Counted from the stretch's first letter, positions 1 to 12,856 are shown. The stretch is 64,000 nucleotides of DNA from Camarhynchus parvulus (GCF_901933205.1 NC_044600.1:1922001-1986000), one strand, 5' to 3'. Made by a program: numbers and translations. Notes: generated by a model not told the origin, from the sequence alone.

Positions 1-2610
1 AATGTGAGGGTAAATCTGGTTCTGCAGTTTCTGAGGAGAATCTGCTGCTTCTGTGTTCTCTGCTGTTAAATACAGAGAATATTTCTGTGAATAATGGAAC
101 CTTCACCCCTTGTTCAAGAAGTTCTGCAGAAGAGGTATGAAAAGGTTCATAAATTTTTGATAATTCCCAAATGGGATCAGGTTTAGTTCCTCCCTCATTC
201 TAAAACAAGCTGGGTGTTCTTCAGGTGGAAATGTTTGTTAAGGTAGGGAGGAGAGGGATTTCTTTTGTGTCATGAATGAGCAACTAAAAAGTTTTCAAAC
301 AGTAAATGCATTTTTTTTAATATTAAAAGGAGATGATCTATTTCATTAGAATTTCTCAGCATTAGTACTTTGGATGGACATGGCTTCATTTGAATACCTG
401 CACATTAATGGCATTGCCATTGTTTATCAGGGCAGTTCACTCAGCAGCTTTTCGCTGGGGCTGATCAACTGCAGCCCTTCATGAAGGAGCTTTATAGAGC
501 TGTGTCCACCACGTGGTGATGGCCACATTGCTCTCCATTAGAAAAGACAACAGGGGCTTATTTATGAGGATTAATTTTAATTAGTGCATATTTGTTGAGA
601 AGTAATTCAGCAATCATCCTTAGAAATATGAGGTCTTGCCTATAATCTGTCTGCATGTGTACACACAACTGCATGGATGCAGAAGCTTTTATTAGGGGAA
701 TAAATTACTGGTTTAAATATTGGTTTTGAAAAATAATTTACTATTTACCCATTAGGGAGAGTTGTTGGTCTATCTTAACACACTCAAAATCTAATTTTCT
801 TTTAAAAAAAATATTAATTATTCCTCCTAGCCAAAAAGGACTACATCATTAACCCCAAAGCAGTGGTAATAAACAAAAATAATTTAAAAGCTTTATTAAG
901 TTCAATTAATTGGTTGTAGAAGACTAATTTTGTCATGCTTTGCTAGACAGTGTATTGTAAGTAATTTTGATGATCTCCAATTGAGTTGGGCAAACAAGCC
1001 TGCACACTAAAGCAAAAATTGAATTGTCTTGATAATTACAAAAACCATTGGCCTGTTTGGTATTTGTGATAAATGGGTTAATTAGCTACTTTTTATTACA
1101 TCTAGACTTTCCATGCAGCCCAACAGTGGTAATTTATTTTGCTTTGTAAACTAGTACAGTCAAAATTCTATTGTTCTGATTTGTTCCAGACAAAAATCTT
1201 TAGAGCTACATGATTTAATATTAGATAAGTATGGAAGTGGATGGGGTTTTCATTATCTGCACTTGGTTTGGGGAATTTCTGGAATTTGTAAAGTTGTAGT
1301 CATAGAAACTCTCATTTTCTTTTTTTTTTTTTCCTGGTGTTTACTTTGGCTTGTTGTCATTTGTGCAAATTGACAAAGTATTTTGAACAGTCTTGGTAAA
1401 CAGCTCTTCCTCTGACTCATAAACAATCTGAAATATAGAAATGATTCATTCAAATTAGAGTCCATCAGAAGTCTAATAATTAATCACAATGTTTAAATGT
1501 CATTTTGTAGTTACCAAAATATTATTTTGAGCAGTCATTTTGCTCAATATTTGTTTGGCTCTGCTGGGGTCTGAGAAGGCAGGTGAGGTTAGGGCTGGTT
1601 CTGTTCCTCCCTCTCAGCTGCCCCCACTTTAGATCCCTGTCCTCGGAACAGGGCCTGTTAAATCTGGAAGGATTCATCCACTATAATTACTGATTTTAGC
1701 AGTCAGGGTGGAAAATTTAGGCTTATACTTGCAGTTGACAGAAAAATAAAATCAATGTTCTATGGTTTGGGTTTTTTTTTTAGGAGAACTGCATTTTAAG
1801 ACAATTAAACAGAAATTCCTGACCCTCTTCCCCCTTCCCCACAAACATGAGTGTTCATGAAGTTTAACAGCATTTTGTAACGTGATAGTATTGCCAGAAA
1901 CTCTGGTTCTCTGAGAAATCTAATTACTTCTTTCTCCATTTCAACTTTGGAAGGATTATTGAAATACTTTCGAGTCCTAACTGCACAGAGCACTTTAATC
2001 CTCTTGTTTGGAGATTGTCATTCTCTGCCTTCTCCCTGCTTGCAGTCTCCCATTAGACACTGCAGGCACATCCTGGTAATCTCAAATTCCAGGGAAGTGC
2101 TATCTGGCAATCAATGTCTCCCTGCCCCTCTATTTACTTTTCCACTCCTGGCATGTTTTAAACTAAAAGAACCAGACTCACAATCTTTCCAGCGAAGTAC
2201 AAACGATGAGTTACAAACCCCCCTTATAAAACTGGGATCTGTCCTTAGTGCTGAACTTGTGGATGCCATCTCTTCCCTTGATCCTTCCTCAGGACCTTTG
2301 TGATGGCTCCAGATGCTTTCTGCTAACTCCAAAGATTCCCCTGTTTGCTGTCAGGCAGAAAGGCTGCCCTGGAGAAAGAATTAACTGAGTGAATAAATTC
2401 TAATCTCTCAGCTGACAGGGAGGGGGATAGGAGCATTTATCTGCAAGTGAAGGCCTGGATGCCAGCTCCCAGATTCCTGTGTCACTCTGCAGGGACAGGG
2501 ACTGGAGTTTGCTGCTCTTGGCTCCAAGACCTCTCAGAGAAAGGCAAAATCAGTGTTTGCAAGATCAAACCCTGCTCTTGCCCTGCCTGCTTGGGGCACA
2601 GGAATGCAGT
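1..2610. other. AT-rich unique DNA, no gene seen
   Basis: I recognise no coding exon, RNA gene or mobile element here. The stretch is AT-rich with a T run near 1320-1332. The 118-aa plus frame at 1947-2303 and its antisense partner have no recognisable domain and no convincing splice or promoter context, so I treat them as chance frames. A TAAT-rich block around 560-610 could be regulatory, but only its composition suggests this. Confidence 0.6.
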
Positions 2611-2767
2611 CACAGAATCACAGGCTGGTCTGGGCTGGGCAGACCCTTAATGGTCACCAGTCCCATGGGCAGGGACACCTTCTGCTACCCCAGCTTGCTC
2701 AGAGCCTGTCCAGCCTGGCCTGGGACACTGCCAGGGATCCAGGGGCAGCCACAGCTGCTCTGGGCAT
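2611..2767 (-). mobile_element. CR1 LINE fragment (3' end, minus strand)
   Basis: This is a 3'-terminal fragment of a CR1 non-LTR retrotransposon read on the minus strand. On the plus strand it opens with the reverse complement of the CR1 terminal 8-mer repeats (CACAGAATCACAG at 2611). It continues through diverged versions of the typical blocks: GGGCAGGGACACCTTC (near 2667), CCAGCCTGGCCTGGGACACTGCCAGGG and GCTGCTCTGGGCA. Only about 157 bp remain, all from the 3' untranslated region, so there is no ORF2 coding sequence. The copy is well diverged and therefore probably old. Severe 5' truncation is usual for avian CR1. Confidence 0.9.
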
Positions 2768-2948
2768 TGATGTTTGTGTTTTACTCTGCTCTGCTCAGTG
2801 TAGCTGTTAGCAGCAGCAGAATGTGAGCCTCAGAGCACATTTCAGTGTTTTATGTTGTGCCTGGGTGTCTGTTGTGGGTGTTCTCCCTGCTGATGTGTGC
2901 CACAAACCAGGGGGTTGTGCCAAGGACTGAAATGACCCTGGGCCACAA

Positions 2949-3040
2949 GGGCAGGTGGTTTATACCCCCCTAGGGCAGGTGGTTTATACACCCTAGGGCA
3001 GGTGGTTTATACACCCCAGGACAAGTGGTTTATACACCCT
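2949..3040. repeat. Four-copy 23-24 bp tandem repeat
   Basis: Four head-to-tail units share the core GGGCAGGTGGTTTATACACC. The GCAGG-equivalent bases sit at 2951, 2975, 2998 and 3021, giving spacings of 24, 23 and 23 bp. The last unit is the most diverged (ACAAG in place of GCAGG). It is a short minisatellite just downstream of the CR1 fragment, with no sign of function. Confidence 0.9.
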
Positions 3041-6000
3041 AAAACGTGCTTTGGAATGTGTCACAGGATTTCTTCTGGGGAAGGCAGGCTGCTGCAATGA
3101 AACCTTCACCCGAAATCATGAAGGGGAGCAAAGTTCTCTGCCGATATGAGAAGGTTCCAGGATGGCAGTGGCCTTGGCTTTGGGCTCCCGTGATGTGCTG
3201 GTGCCCTGCAGGATGGCAGCAGTTACCATTTGGTTCTCATTCTGCCCGTTTAAATGAGGTGCCAGTCATGCTGTAATGACTTTTCTACTTCAGTTGCTTC
3301 AAGGACACACATCTGACTATCAAAATGTGGTTTAACCTTTCATTAAGAGCAGAAAAAGTGCTTTATAGGAGGTGTTCTATAAAGAAAGTGTCCTTTATAA
3401 GAAGCAAGAATCTGGCCTAGGATTTCTTACAATAAGCAACTGGTCAATATATAGTATAACTGTTTTATTTCCTTCCAGATCTCCATTTTCTTTTAAAGCT
3501 ACTTAAACCCATCTCTCCATTCTCATTTCTTCCCTAGCATTTTTGTATGATCACAGAGCTTTGGAGCTGTCTCTGTGATTGTAATTTTTTTCTCCAGTAG
3601 GCTGTAGGGCACAGTAGACTGGTGTGATAATAATGGGCCTAATTGAGATAAAGTTTAATGGTTTTTCTCACATGCTTCATCATTAGGCCAGTGGCACATT
3701 TTATTGTCATCTTTTCTCTGTGGTTGTTGTGTTAGCTGGTCCTAATTATAATTAAATGTTTTAAGGCTAGGTAGAATAACACCTCTTTTATGTATGAGTC
3801 CTTTTTTTTTGTGGTTTGTGTTATATTTTTAGTTGGGTTTTTTTCCCCTCCTCTTCTTTTTCCTCACCATTATCAAAGGTTGAAATCCATCCTGCTGACC
3901 ATCATCTGGAACAAAATGTTTCTATTTATCAACTGGTTTTTCTCATTCAGTTCATGGCTAAACAGTTTGTATATAGCTCATCAAATCCAATCATATTTGA
4001 CCAATATTTAAGAGCTATTTAGGCAATCAAGGAATGAAATATATCTCATGGACAATTCTAGCCTCTAAAACCCCCTTATTGCAAGGAAGGAAAACTTCTT
4101 TCATTTCTGAAATGGTCAATCATGTCTGTAGTGGTCCTTAAGAAACAGAATTTAAAAAAAAATCCTGATTTATCCCCAAGTTCCTCATTGTGATTATCTG
4201 TGTGGTAGTAGCACTCTGCAGGTTTCGAGAGGATAATATCTCCTAAAGGGTACATTTACTTTTAAATCAGCAGCTGAATGAATCTTGTGCAGTCAGTCCT
4301 GTTTTTCTTGCAATTATGTTGTCTGTGCAGCAGAATGGCTGAATACAAAATGTGTGGTGGCTGGATCACAGCAACAGAATTCGTTTTCTGGTGAATATTG
4401 TAATATTAAAAAGGTGCCTTGAGTGAGCAGCTCCTGAATTCATGAGAAGCGAAGGGGTTGTTAGGATGCATATTTAAATTACTGAGTGGATTCATTAGGC
4501 TTCAGTTCCAAGCTGGGCATTCCTTGTGGACAGCAGTGCAGTTCTGTTCTTTAAAGCAGATTCCTAAAGGGACTGAAAATTAAACTTGTCCTTGGCCTCT
4601 TTGTAGAAAATACAAAGTCTGTGGACAGATTACACACCAACACTTGATGAACAAAATTAATGAAGGCTTAACTGTGCTGATATGAGGCGTAATGATACAC
4701 TCCTTAGTAGTCCTGAATAGATAAATAAATAGAATTAGCATCTGCACACCTTGCAGGGGCTGCACTCACTCAGCTCTGTCTTGGTGCTGCTGCAGCAGCC
4801 AGGCTTTGGAGGGAGCTAAGGGATGAATATGGGCAGAAAGGGGAACTGTAACTAAAGGCCACCAAGAATCTCTGTGTATTTCCTTTAGATTACAATTTTA
4901 AGACAAGAAATGATGACAAAAATTCTTCAATCAAATTCTGAGAGGCTGCATGGCCTTACCCCTGTGTATGTTAAAAGCGCTTTTCTCTCTGGTACAAAGG
5001 CTTTGCTTTAAAGCAGAGCAGCTCGCTCAGCTTCTATCCAGCTCAGGCACTGTTAGTTCATGCTCTGCATTTGTATTTTCCATCCCTTAGTCAGGTTCCT
5101 TCGCTGGCAGCCATGGTGCCAATGCAATAATCACTGTGGCTGCAGGTTTATGCTCAGGTGCATTAGTGCAGGTAAGGCAGAGCATAGGAACATCTCTGCA
5201 GCTCTCCAGGGCAGTTCCAAGTTCACAGATCCCGTTCCTTCCTCCTGTTTGTGTGTCAACAGTCTAAACAGCCTTGGCAAAAAGTGTGAGCAAATGTGGC
5301 AGCCCAGCTCCCCTCCTTGGAGCTGTGTCCTGGCCTCCAGATGGATTCCTGGGAATTAATTCAGGGAAAACAGGGAGTGAAAGCAGGGAGGGAAGATCTC
5401 CTGAAACAGGAGGTGTCACTTCTCACAGGTACTCAGAGCTCAGATCTGCACCCTAAGCAAGGCTTTACTTGCACACTTTTATTTTAAAAAGCAGCAGGTA
5501 TTTTTGGGGAACGCTGCCAGGAGACAGCAGCTAGCTGTAAGTGGGTTCAGGGTAAAATAAATAGGATTTAACTTCTCTGAAATGAAATTTTCATCTTAGA
5601 TGCAGACATCCAGAATGTGAGAATGTCTTTTTTTCACTTGGGAGTTTCCACAAATGTAGCTTTGATTTTAATTCACTGTCTTGCATGTCAAGTTTGTTTG
5701 CAGCTGCTGTGCTCTTAAATCTGAATATGGGCTTTCAATACTTGGAAAATGCAGTTGTGAGCTCGGCTTTAAGCTTGGTTTCAAAGCAGAAGACACAGCA
5801 TGGCAGAGGGGTAAGAACGTGATAATTTTTAAGGCCCTTCCTGCTCAAGCCTTTGTAGGACTTCAGGCTGAGTCTGTGATATTCAGTTTATCATGGTTCA
5901 TCTTTTGCAGTGCCATCTGGTGTCAATTAAAGAAAGTGAACCTGGTTTTCTACATATTGCAGCTGAAAATGAAACCCACGAGAATGAAAAAATGAAACTG

Positions 6001-6339
6001 ATGCTCGGTATAAGAGCAGTGTAAACCTTGTTTATCTCACATCTGTCTTTTTAAAAGACATCACATTTTAAAACAAAATCAAGGTAACTTATCTCTTGTC
6101 ATCAACCTTTTGAATATTTGTGGTTAGTCCTGTCTTATATTCCACATTAGGAAACAATTTGGAAATATTTGGTTTGTGGAAGGCAGAAGGCATTCTGGAT
6201 TTCTTTGGTAACTCGGCCTCATATAAATTTATGACACTACAGGAACTGCCCTCAGCTTCTACCTTCCACAAAATCAAATTTTCTACCTGGAAGACAGATA
6301 AATTTTATCTCTTTACTATATCCATCAAAAGTTAAGGCT
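3041..6339. other. AT-rich unique DNA, no gene seen
   Basis: No exon, RNA gene or transposon is recognisable. A perfect 8-bp inverted repeat (CTTTATAG at 3361, CTATAAAG at 3377, 8-nt loop) and an AATTGAG/TTTAATGG-rich block around 3621-3765 are the only local structures I noted. The 99-aa and 104-aa plus frames at 5060 and 5681 have no recognisable domain. Confidence 0.55.
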
Positions 6340-6421
6340 TTATATATTTTATATGTATATATATTTTTATATGTATGTGTATATATATAATATGTATATA
6401 TATATATGTATATATATATAA
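6340..6421. repeat. (TA)n / TATG microsatellite
   Basis: About 80 bp of alternating TATATA with interspersed TATGTATG, a degenerate dinucleotide repeat. It produces the tyrosine/isoleucine/threonine-rich minus-strand frame at 6252-6458, which is therefore not a gene. Confidence 0.92.
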
Positions 6422-7436
6422 AAACATAAAAGGTCTCTAAGTCTTTAATACATGACATGAGGATCTAGTTGAATTTTAAAACTACCTTGTAACCACTATG
6501 GATTATTTTGTGCTTTCCTTTGGCGGTAAATTTCTCATAAAGAACATCATACCTACGACAGAAACCTCATTATTCCTGAATATTTTTCTTAGAATTAGAT
6601 TAAATATAAAGATCTTGTGATGCATTATCTGGGCAGATAAATTATTAGCTGACATTGGCTAAAGCAAACTAAATCCCTTCATGGCAGTTCTCCAGGTGAA
6701 GTTCAACTGGGCACATTTTCTGGAAACTTCTACTCTTTGGCAACATGGCAATATTGATAAATGGGATTTTTTTTTTGGTTTTTGGGGGCTGAGTTGGTGC
6801 TAAAATTCATTCCAAGTTGGATAGGCCATATATTTCTGGACTTCAGCACTAATATAATTTTAGATTTCTGCCTGGAGAGCTTCTCCCTAATTTTTTGTGG
6901 TCTCAGAGCAATTTGTTCTTTCGAGGTTAATAAAAACTAACCCAAAATATATAGAGTTTTTTGCTGACGAAGGAGGTCTTGGTTTTGCTGTGTTCTGAAT
7001 CTAACAGATGGTATTTTAGAGGACAAAAGGACTTGCTGCCAGTGCAAAAACTTGATCTCAGTATAACTCTCACTTGAGGTTACTGCAAAAACTTACTAAG
7101 CAGATTATTCCAATTGAACCGATTGACCCAATCCTTTGTATCTTTCAATTTATCCTTAAAATATCCATCAGGCTGTGCCTCAGAAAATGCCCAGTCCTGG
7201 AACTTGGGAGACATCTTGACTCCTAAATCCTTTAATATTTGTGATTGGGCTAATTTGATTAACTCAGAGTGGTCTTTTTTTTCTCATTAGCCAGGAATTA
7301 AAGAAAAAGTACTGAAGTGTAGGACAATTCTCAGGGATTCAGCATCAACTGTTTAATTTGGCTTCTCTGGCTCAATGTAGAGTTTATCCATCCAAGTCAA
7401 ACCCAGATGTTTGGGCTCTAGTCTGAAATGGGGTCA
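6422..7436. other. AT-rich unique DNA, no gene seen
   Basis: I see no feature I can name here. Stops occur in all frames at short spacing, and no repeat-family landmark is visible. Confidence 0.55.
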
Positions 7437-7570
7437 GATTCCTGCTTTTTGGTTTTGGTGTTTGGGTTTGGTGTTTTGGCTTTTTCGATTGTTTGTTTGG
7501 GTTTTTTGTGGTTCTTTTTGCTTGTTCGTTTTGTTGTGTTGTTTTTTGTGAGATTTTTTTCCTTTCCTTT
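7437..7570. repeat. T/G-rich low-complexity tract
   Basis: The plus strand is almost entirely T and G for about 130 bp, made of irregular TTTGG, TTTTG and TTTGTG words. The minus strand accordingly encodes a lysine/glutamine/threonine-rich frame (7384-7617), which is a composition artefact. The tract has no fixed period. Confidence 0.8.
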
Positions 7571-8299
7571 TTTGAGAAAATGTCTTTAAGCTTTACAAGA
7601 TTTGGCAATTTTGGCAATGTTAACTGTCAGCACCTATCTCACCTTTTTTTTTGAAATCTAAGGTTGTAGCAAGAGGAAAAAAAAAACACAGCAGACCAAA
7701 TGATGCAACTGTAATCACATCCATTTATGCACTTCATGGGATGTAGACAAGCATTTCCTTTTAATTTTTATTTGTGTCAACAAATTGCTCCTTATCAACA
7801 TCTCCTTGCCAAGAGATGGCAGCAAAGGATTGCAAAGGAAATTCGGGTTATTTTGTTTGAACAAATAATTATCTACCAAGGAGCAATCAAATATCACTGA
7901 AGGCATGTTTTCTTCATCTCAGCACTATAAGATAAATTTTTAAAGATGCTTTTTAGTGATCAGACAACACAAGAAAAATAAAACTCGTGATTATTTTCCA
8001 AGGTTGTTTTTAAGCTCATCTATCTGATAATGCTTATGCTTCAGACTGAAATTCCTCCTAATATAATGCATTAAGGAACACTGACATTCTGTCAGCAGTC
8101 TGCACAAGGAGTCATAGACTCACACTCCTTGTTTTCTTCACTAAAATCTGTATTTTAGAAAAGCTTCTGACACACAACAGTTCTCATGGAATTTCCAACA
8201 CAAAGGCCCAGATGGAGAAATGCTTCAGGAGCTTGGCTTCCTCCAGGAAATTCCACAGGAGCAATTGCCAGGAAACAAGCAAAAGATGCATTTGGTGAA
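7571..8299. other. AT-rich unique DNA, no gene seen
   Basis: No recognisable gene, RNA or transposon lies between the T/G-rich tract and the next CR1. The region contains short A runs around 7675-7690 only. Confidence 0.55.
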
Positions 8300-8580
8300 A
8301 TCAGAGAGCCCCAGGATGGTTTGGGTTGGAAGGGACCTCAAAGCCCACCCAGTGCCACCCCTGCCATGGCAGGGACACCTTCCACTGTCCCAGGGTGTCC
8401 CAGTGTCCAGCCTGGCCTTGGGCACTGCCAGGGATCCATGGGCAGCCCCAGCTGCTCTGGGCACCTGTGCCAGGGCCTGCCCACCCTGCCAGGGAACAAT
8501 TCCTGCCCAAAAATCCCATCCAGCCCTGCCCTCTCCATTGGAAACCAATCCCTGTGTCCTGTCCATGTCAACGTCCCCAT
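8300..8580 (-). mobile_element. CR1 LINE fragment (3' end, minus strand)
   Basis: A longer CR1 3' fragment on the minus strand. On the plus strand it reads, in order: the diagnostic GGTTTGGGTTGGAAGGGACC (8318), CCATGGCAGGGACACCTTCC, CCAGCCTGGCCTTGGGCACT, GCTGCTCTGGGCACCTGTGCC, then the AATTCCTGCCCAAAAATCCCA and TCCATTGG...CCTGTGTCCTGTCC blocks known from CR1 further from the 3' end. The terminal 8-mer repeats are degraded (TCAGAGAGCCCCAGGATGG). About 280 bp survive and no ORF is intact. Overlapping frames of 95-159 aa on both strands are shadows of this element. The sequence from 8581 to 8751 is GC-rich and may be decayed CR1, but I cannot align it. Confidence 0.92.
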
Positions 8581-8751
8581 CTCTTCACTGCCAGGGAGAG
8601 GCACCAGAGGTGAGGGGAGCCCAAATTTGTGGCTGATTTGTGTTCTCCTGTGCCAGCTGGGCTGAGCTGTGCCCTCACACCCTCCCTGGTGTGGTGGCAG
8701 TGCCACACTGGGGTGCCTGTGCTCCTCCAAAAGCTGGAGTCTGGCATTTTC

Positions 8752-9209
8752 TGTGTGCCCAGGACGAAGGAGGAATTGAGAATTTGACTCTATGTTTTTA
8801 GAAGGCTAATTTATTATTTTATAATATTATATTAAAGAATGCCATACTAAAACTATACAAAAGAATATATAGAGAATATTAAAATATTCTCTATATTAAA
8901 ATATATAAAGAACTACCCTAAAGAGCAAGGATACAGACAGAAGGTTACAAAGAATGATAATGAAAACTCGTGACTGCTTCCAGTCTCGACACAGCTAGAC
9001 AGTGATTGATCATTAAGTAAAAACAATTCACATGAAACCAATCAACCAACGTCCTGTTGGATAAACCATCTCCAGACCACATTCCAAAGCAGCAAAACAC
9101 AGGAGAAGCAATTGGATAATTATTGTTTTCATTCTTCTCTGAAGCTTCCCAACTTCCCAGGAGAAGAAATTCTGGCAAAGGGATTTTTCAGAAAATATGA
9201 CAGTGTGAC
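8752..9209 (-). mobile_element. Solo LTR of an avian endogenous retrovirus (copy 1)
   Basis: This is a 458-bp solo LTR on the minus strand; no internal retroviral sequence lies beside it. It is recognised by similarity to the elements at 21543-22008 and 58691-59476. All three share CCACATTCCAAAGCAGC, GATAATTATTGTTTTC, a TTCCCAGGAGAAGAAAT-like block and GATTTTTC(C)AGAA near the right edge. In the sense direction it begins near TGTCAT/TCACACTGTC and ends ...GGGCACACA. An AATAAA polyadenylation signal lies antisense at 8810-8815, close behind a TA-rich segment. I could not find a matching target duplication, so the exact ends are uncertain by a few bases. The minus-strand 77-aa frame at 8945-9178 is an artefact of the LTR. 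Confidence 0.88.
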
Positions 9210-12200
9210 TGGAACTGCTCTAAAATGAGCCTTTGTTCTCAGTGACTGAGTTTGGATTTGGGTTTTTGGGTAGTGAGGGATTACTGCACAGTTGGGCTAT
9301 CTTTGGTGTCCCACAGCCCCTGGAAGGTTTTGCTGTACTTTGCTTTTAGAACACGGGGTGGATTCTGGTGGTGGTTCCAGATGGGTTTTCAGTGGTTGCC
9401 AAGTTTAGCCTTGCCAATCTGTCTTGGGCTGGTGGAAAAACTAATTAAAGGTGGTTTTTTTTTTTTTCCTTCTCTGGACACAGTGTTTCTTTTTCCTATT
9501 TTCCTCACTTGTAATCAATCTGTACCTGGTGCCTCAGTGCCTTTTCACTCGCCCTGGCCTTTTCCTGCTGCCTCTTTGCTGCTCCCCTGCTCGGCTGTGT
9601 CTTTGTCAGGGCTGTAAGGAGGCCCTGGCAGTACCAGAATAATGGTGCAATTACATCTTTAGTTTTCTCCCACATCCTTACAGCTGCCAGCTCCCCAGAG
9701 CAGCAGATCTCTCAAGGAACCAGCACACCCTGCAGGTATTTGCTGCCTTGTCCAGGTACACCAGGGCTGGATCTGCTGAGGTACCAGTTGGAATGTGCTC
9801 CCTGGAGGCGAGATTTAGCTCATTTTTAAATCATCTAGGGGCACACGTTCACATATTCCGCCTCCCTGGAGAATGCCCCAGCAAAAATTTAAAGGTACTC
9901 TGGCACTGATAAAAGCAATATCATATATTGATTGTTGAGGTGAAAATCAGGGTGGAAAAGCAATGAGAATGTGTTTATATATTCAGAATATATGTTTGTA
10001 TGACAGAATTCAGTTCTACTCCATTCCTGGGTCTGTATTTTCTGTATTTTATCTGGTAGTTTCTTGACCAACCCAAGGGCTGTGGTGGAAGTACCAAGTG
10101 TAAGACTGAGGCATTAACAGAGCTGGGTGTTGGATTACACAATACAGAGAGAAATACAGGTGTGGGGTAACTCAGTTCATGTCTCTATTACCAAAAACCT
10201 ATCAAAAGTTTGCTTTACAGCTGATGGAATGTTAATTCACATGTCTTCCATGTGCAGGTTTTTCTCAGCTCAGTATGGAGCTGAAAGGGTCATATTTTAA
10301 TAATTTTCCTTAGTATGTGTTTTCCAGTAGTCATTACAGGCCCTGGGTAATTGGTTCTAATCTGAATGTTAACACTGACATTTTTATTGTGCTTGACAGG
10401 GAATGAGGGCTAATGACTAAAACATTGATAAATTGAATAAATTGATATAAGTCATATTTAATTTGCTTCTTTGCTATGTACTGGGGTGAATTATTCATGT
10501 TGCTCAGGATTTTTGCCCTCTTACAGAGAGTTTGGTTATGCCATAAATGTTCATAAGAGATGCTTCATTCTTTTCTCATATAATGGAGTTTCTACATAAG
10601 TGTGCAAACTTGTGAGAAAGAGATGCCATAAATCTCCCAGGGAAAAAGTTCTGATTGTGTTGTACTGACAGATTTGCTGTTCCATGAGCTCATTACCTGT
10701 ACAGCTGCCAGCAGGGCTGGCTTTGATGCAGGGCTCCAAGAGCAAGAAAAACGAGGAATTATAAATGTATATAAAAGGCCTGATCTGCCATCCAAAATGG
10801 TACTGGCTCATCTTGGAAACAAACTTCACTTAGGATCATTTTTGCCTGAAAATGTTATGTTGAGTAGCTGTGTAAACTTAAACCAGTCCTAATGGAACAC
10901 TGTTTTCTTGGAGATAGGAGCAGTAATGTAGGTAATGCTCTCAAAGGCTTTAAGCAATTATTATTTTCAGAAGTTTCAGTGGAAAGAGTGAAAGTTACAG
11001 AAAAATATAGAGCAAAATAGAGTGTTGGGAGTAGTAACAAAGAGAAGGGAGAAGAAGCAACTCTGTGTGCTGGGTGGGGGTAAGATGCATTTGAATTTCA
11101 AACATCCCCAGTGGCTTTACTCAGCAGAAATGATCTGCAGCTCCTTTGTGTGAGTAATATCTCAGCAAGCCTTGGAACAAATCCTCACACCCTACTGACT
11201 TTTAACGCTTAGCAGAAAATGAGTTGCTGAATAAAAGATGCGACAGCTTAAAGGGGTCTTTTCATTGGGAGTCAAAATAAATGCTGCAGAGAGCTGGTGC
11301 CTCTGCTGTCAGGAGCAGGCGAGTTATTTTCCACTCTCATCCCATCTCGCACAACTGCTTACAGCTCTGCTAACACACACCTGGGGATCTCTGCTCATGT
11401 GAAACTTAATCCATTTACGTGCAGGACAGTTAAGAGACCGGGCTGCTGCTCATTAAGGGATGTAAAACGAAGCCCAGGATGAGGGACATGTCTTAAAACA
11501 GTACCCAGGAGGGGAAAGGGGTAGGCAGGGGGTTGGAATGTGAGTGTTAAAAGAGTTTTAACTGTCATTATTTTTTATTAAGCATTGAGAAGTCTGAGGA
11601 GACTTTCTAACAGTAAAGATTTAATTCTTTGTATGGTTTAGGGGCCAAGAGAGAGGATTTGTTTTCAAACACTGATGTGAAAATGAGTTGCATCATGTTT
11701 TTAAAGGGATAAAACAGATACAAAAGGGGGCTCTGAAACGTAATATCAAATATCATTAATTCATGTCCTATCCCTCCCTTCCAGCAATCATTGACTGCAA
11801 GGCTCTGATATTTTTATGAGGGTCAATCTAAATTAGGGTTGAGCTCTTCTCAAGTAGCAGGGTGTGCAGAGCTCACCTCATGGAGAAAGTGCTGGCAAGC
11901 TCTCTGGGAAGTTCCTTGGAAAAAATGAGTTTGATATATCAGCAACTCCATGAGAATAGATAGTAAACATTTATGACAAGTTAAAAGAGTTTCTGTCGCA
12001 GGTTGGCAGCCTTTTGCCACTGAATTACTGCATGAAAATAATGTGTTCTTTTATTCCTGTAGTAACCTGCAAACATTCCTCTTAAGTATACTTTATTTAT
12101 TATGTCAGTTTTTTTTTTCCCTAATCCAGTGCCCCTGGAGAAGTCTCCAGTGAAGGAAGCATGATCTGTAAAAGCAATGGCATTTCTAATACTTCAAATG

Positions 12201-12856
12201 ACCTTACACCTGTTGTATGTTGCCTTAATGCAACAGCTCCTGTGTCAGCAGTGGTAAATCTGGATATTAAAGACAGTTTTTCATTCTTGGAATTCAGACC
12301 AGATCAGTTTTATTATATATAAATATAATATGATAGCTCTTTTCTGCATAATGGAAAACAAATCCAAACCCAAAACCACCTCCAACGGGCAAGACATGGA
12401 AGTTTTATTCAAGTTAGGTTTAGAAATTAAATTTATATCATTACAAAGAAGCTTAGGATATTTTTTCTCCTCAAAATATGTGATTCCTACAGAACTGGAC
12501 TTATCTTCTTGTAAATATTCTTGCAATAATTGTCTGCAAGTAAGTGCCAGATAGCAACAATAGCAGAAGCTTTCTAGGAAGCAATTAGCTAAGTAGAGAT
12601 TTTTTTTTCATTTTTCTTCCTGAAAAGACACTTTCATTTTCAAATGAGAATTTACAAGTCCAGTATTGTAGTTGGTAGCAATTGTGAAATAATTCTGAGA
12701 TATGTTTTAACTGACCTGTTTACAGGAAAAATGAGTGTGAATCTATTGAAAAGCCAGAGAAGTACGAAGTGGAGAGCTATAATATGGTTGCCATAGACAC
12801 AATTTCATATTCTCTTCCCTGTTTACTGCATTGATAACTCCTTTATTGAAATCCAG
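9210..12856. other. AT-rich unique DNA, no gene seen
   Basis: No gene, RNA or transposon is recognised. The 121-aa plus frame at 9252-9617 is phenylalanine/leucine-rich and covers a T-run, so it is probably chance. A homeodomain-core-rich stretch occurs around 10340-10460. A possible acceptor/donor pair (CTACAG before 12492, AAGTAAGT near 12538) encloses about 47 bp but has no other support. Confidence 0.55.

Noticed and set aside
1947..2303. 118-aa plus-strand frame
   Set aside because: No recognisable domain, no splice context, and an overlapping antisense frame of similar quality.
7384..7617. Lysine/glutamine-rich 77-aa frame resembling a basic protein
   Set aside because: It is entirely the complement of a T/G-rich low-complexity tract.
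8945..9178. Conserved-looking peptide shared with the frame at 59227-59667 (CCFGMW motif)
   Set aside because: The shared residues come from the homologous LTRs at both places. LTRs of this type do not encode protein, and the frames break elsewhere.
12492..12538. 47-bp exon between CTACAG and CAA|GTAAGT
   Set aside because: Two frames are open only because it is short. No recognisable peptide or partner exon, and several such pairs are expected by chance.
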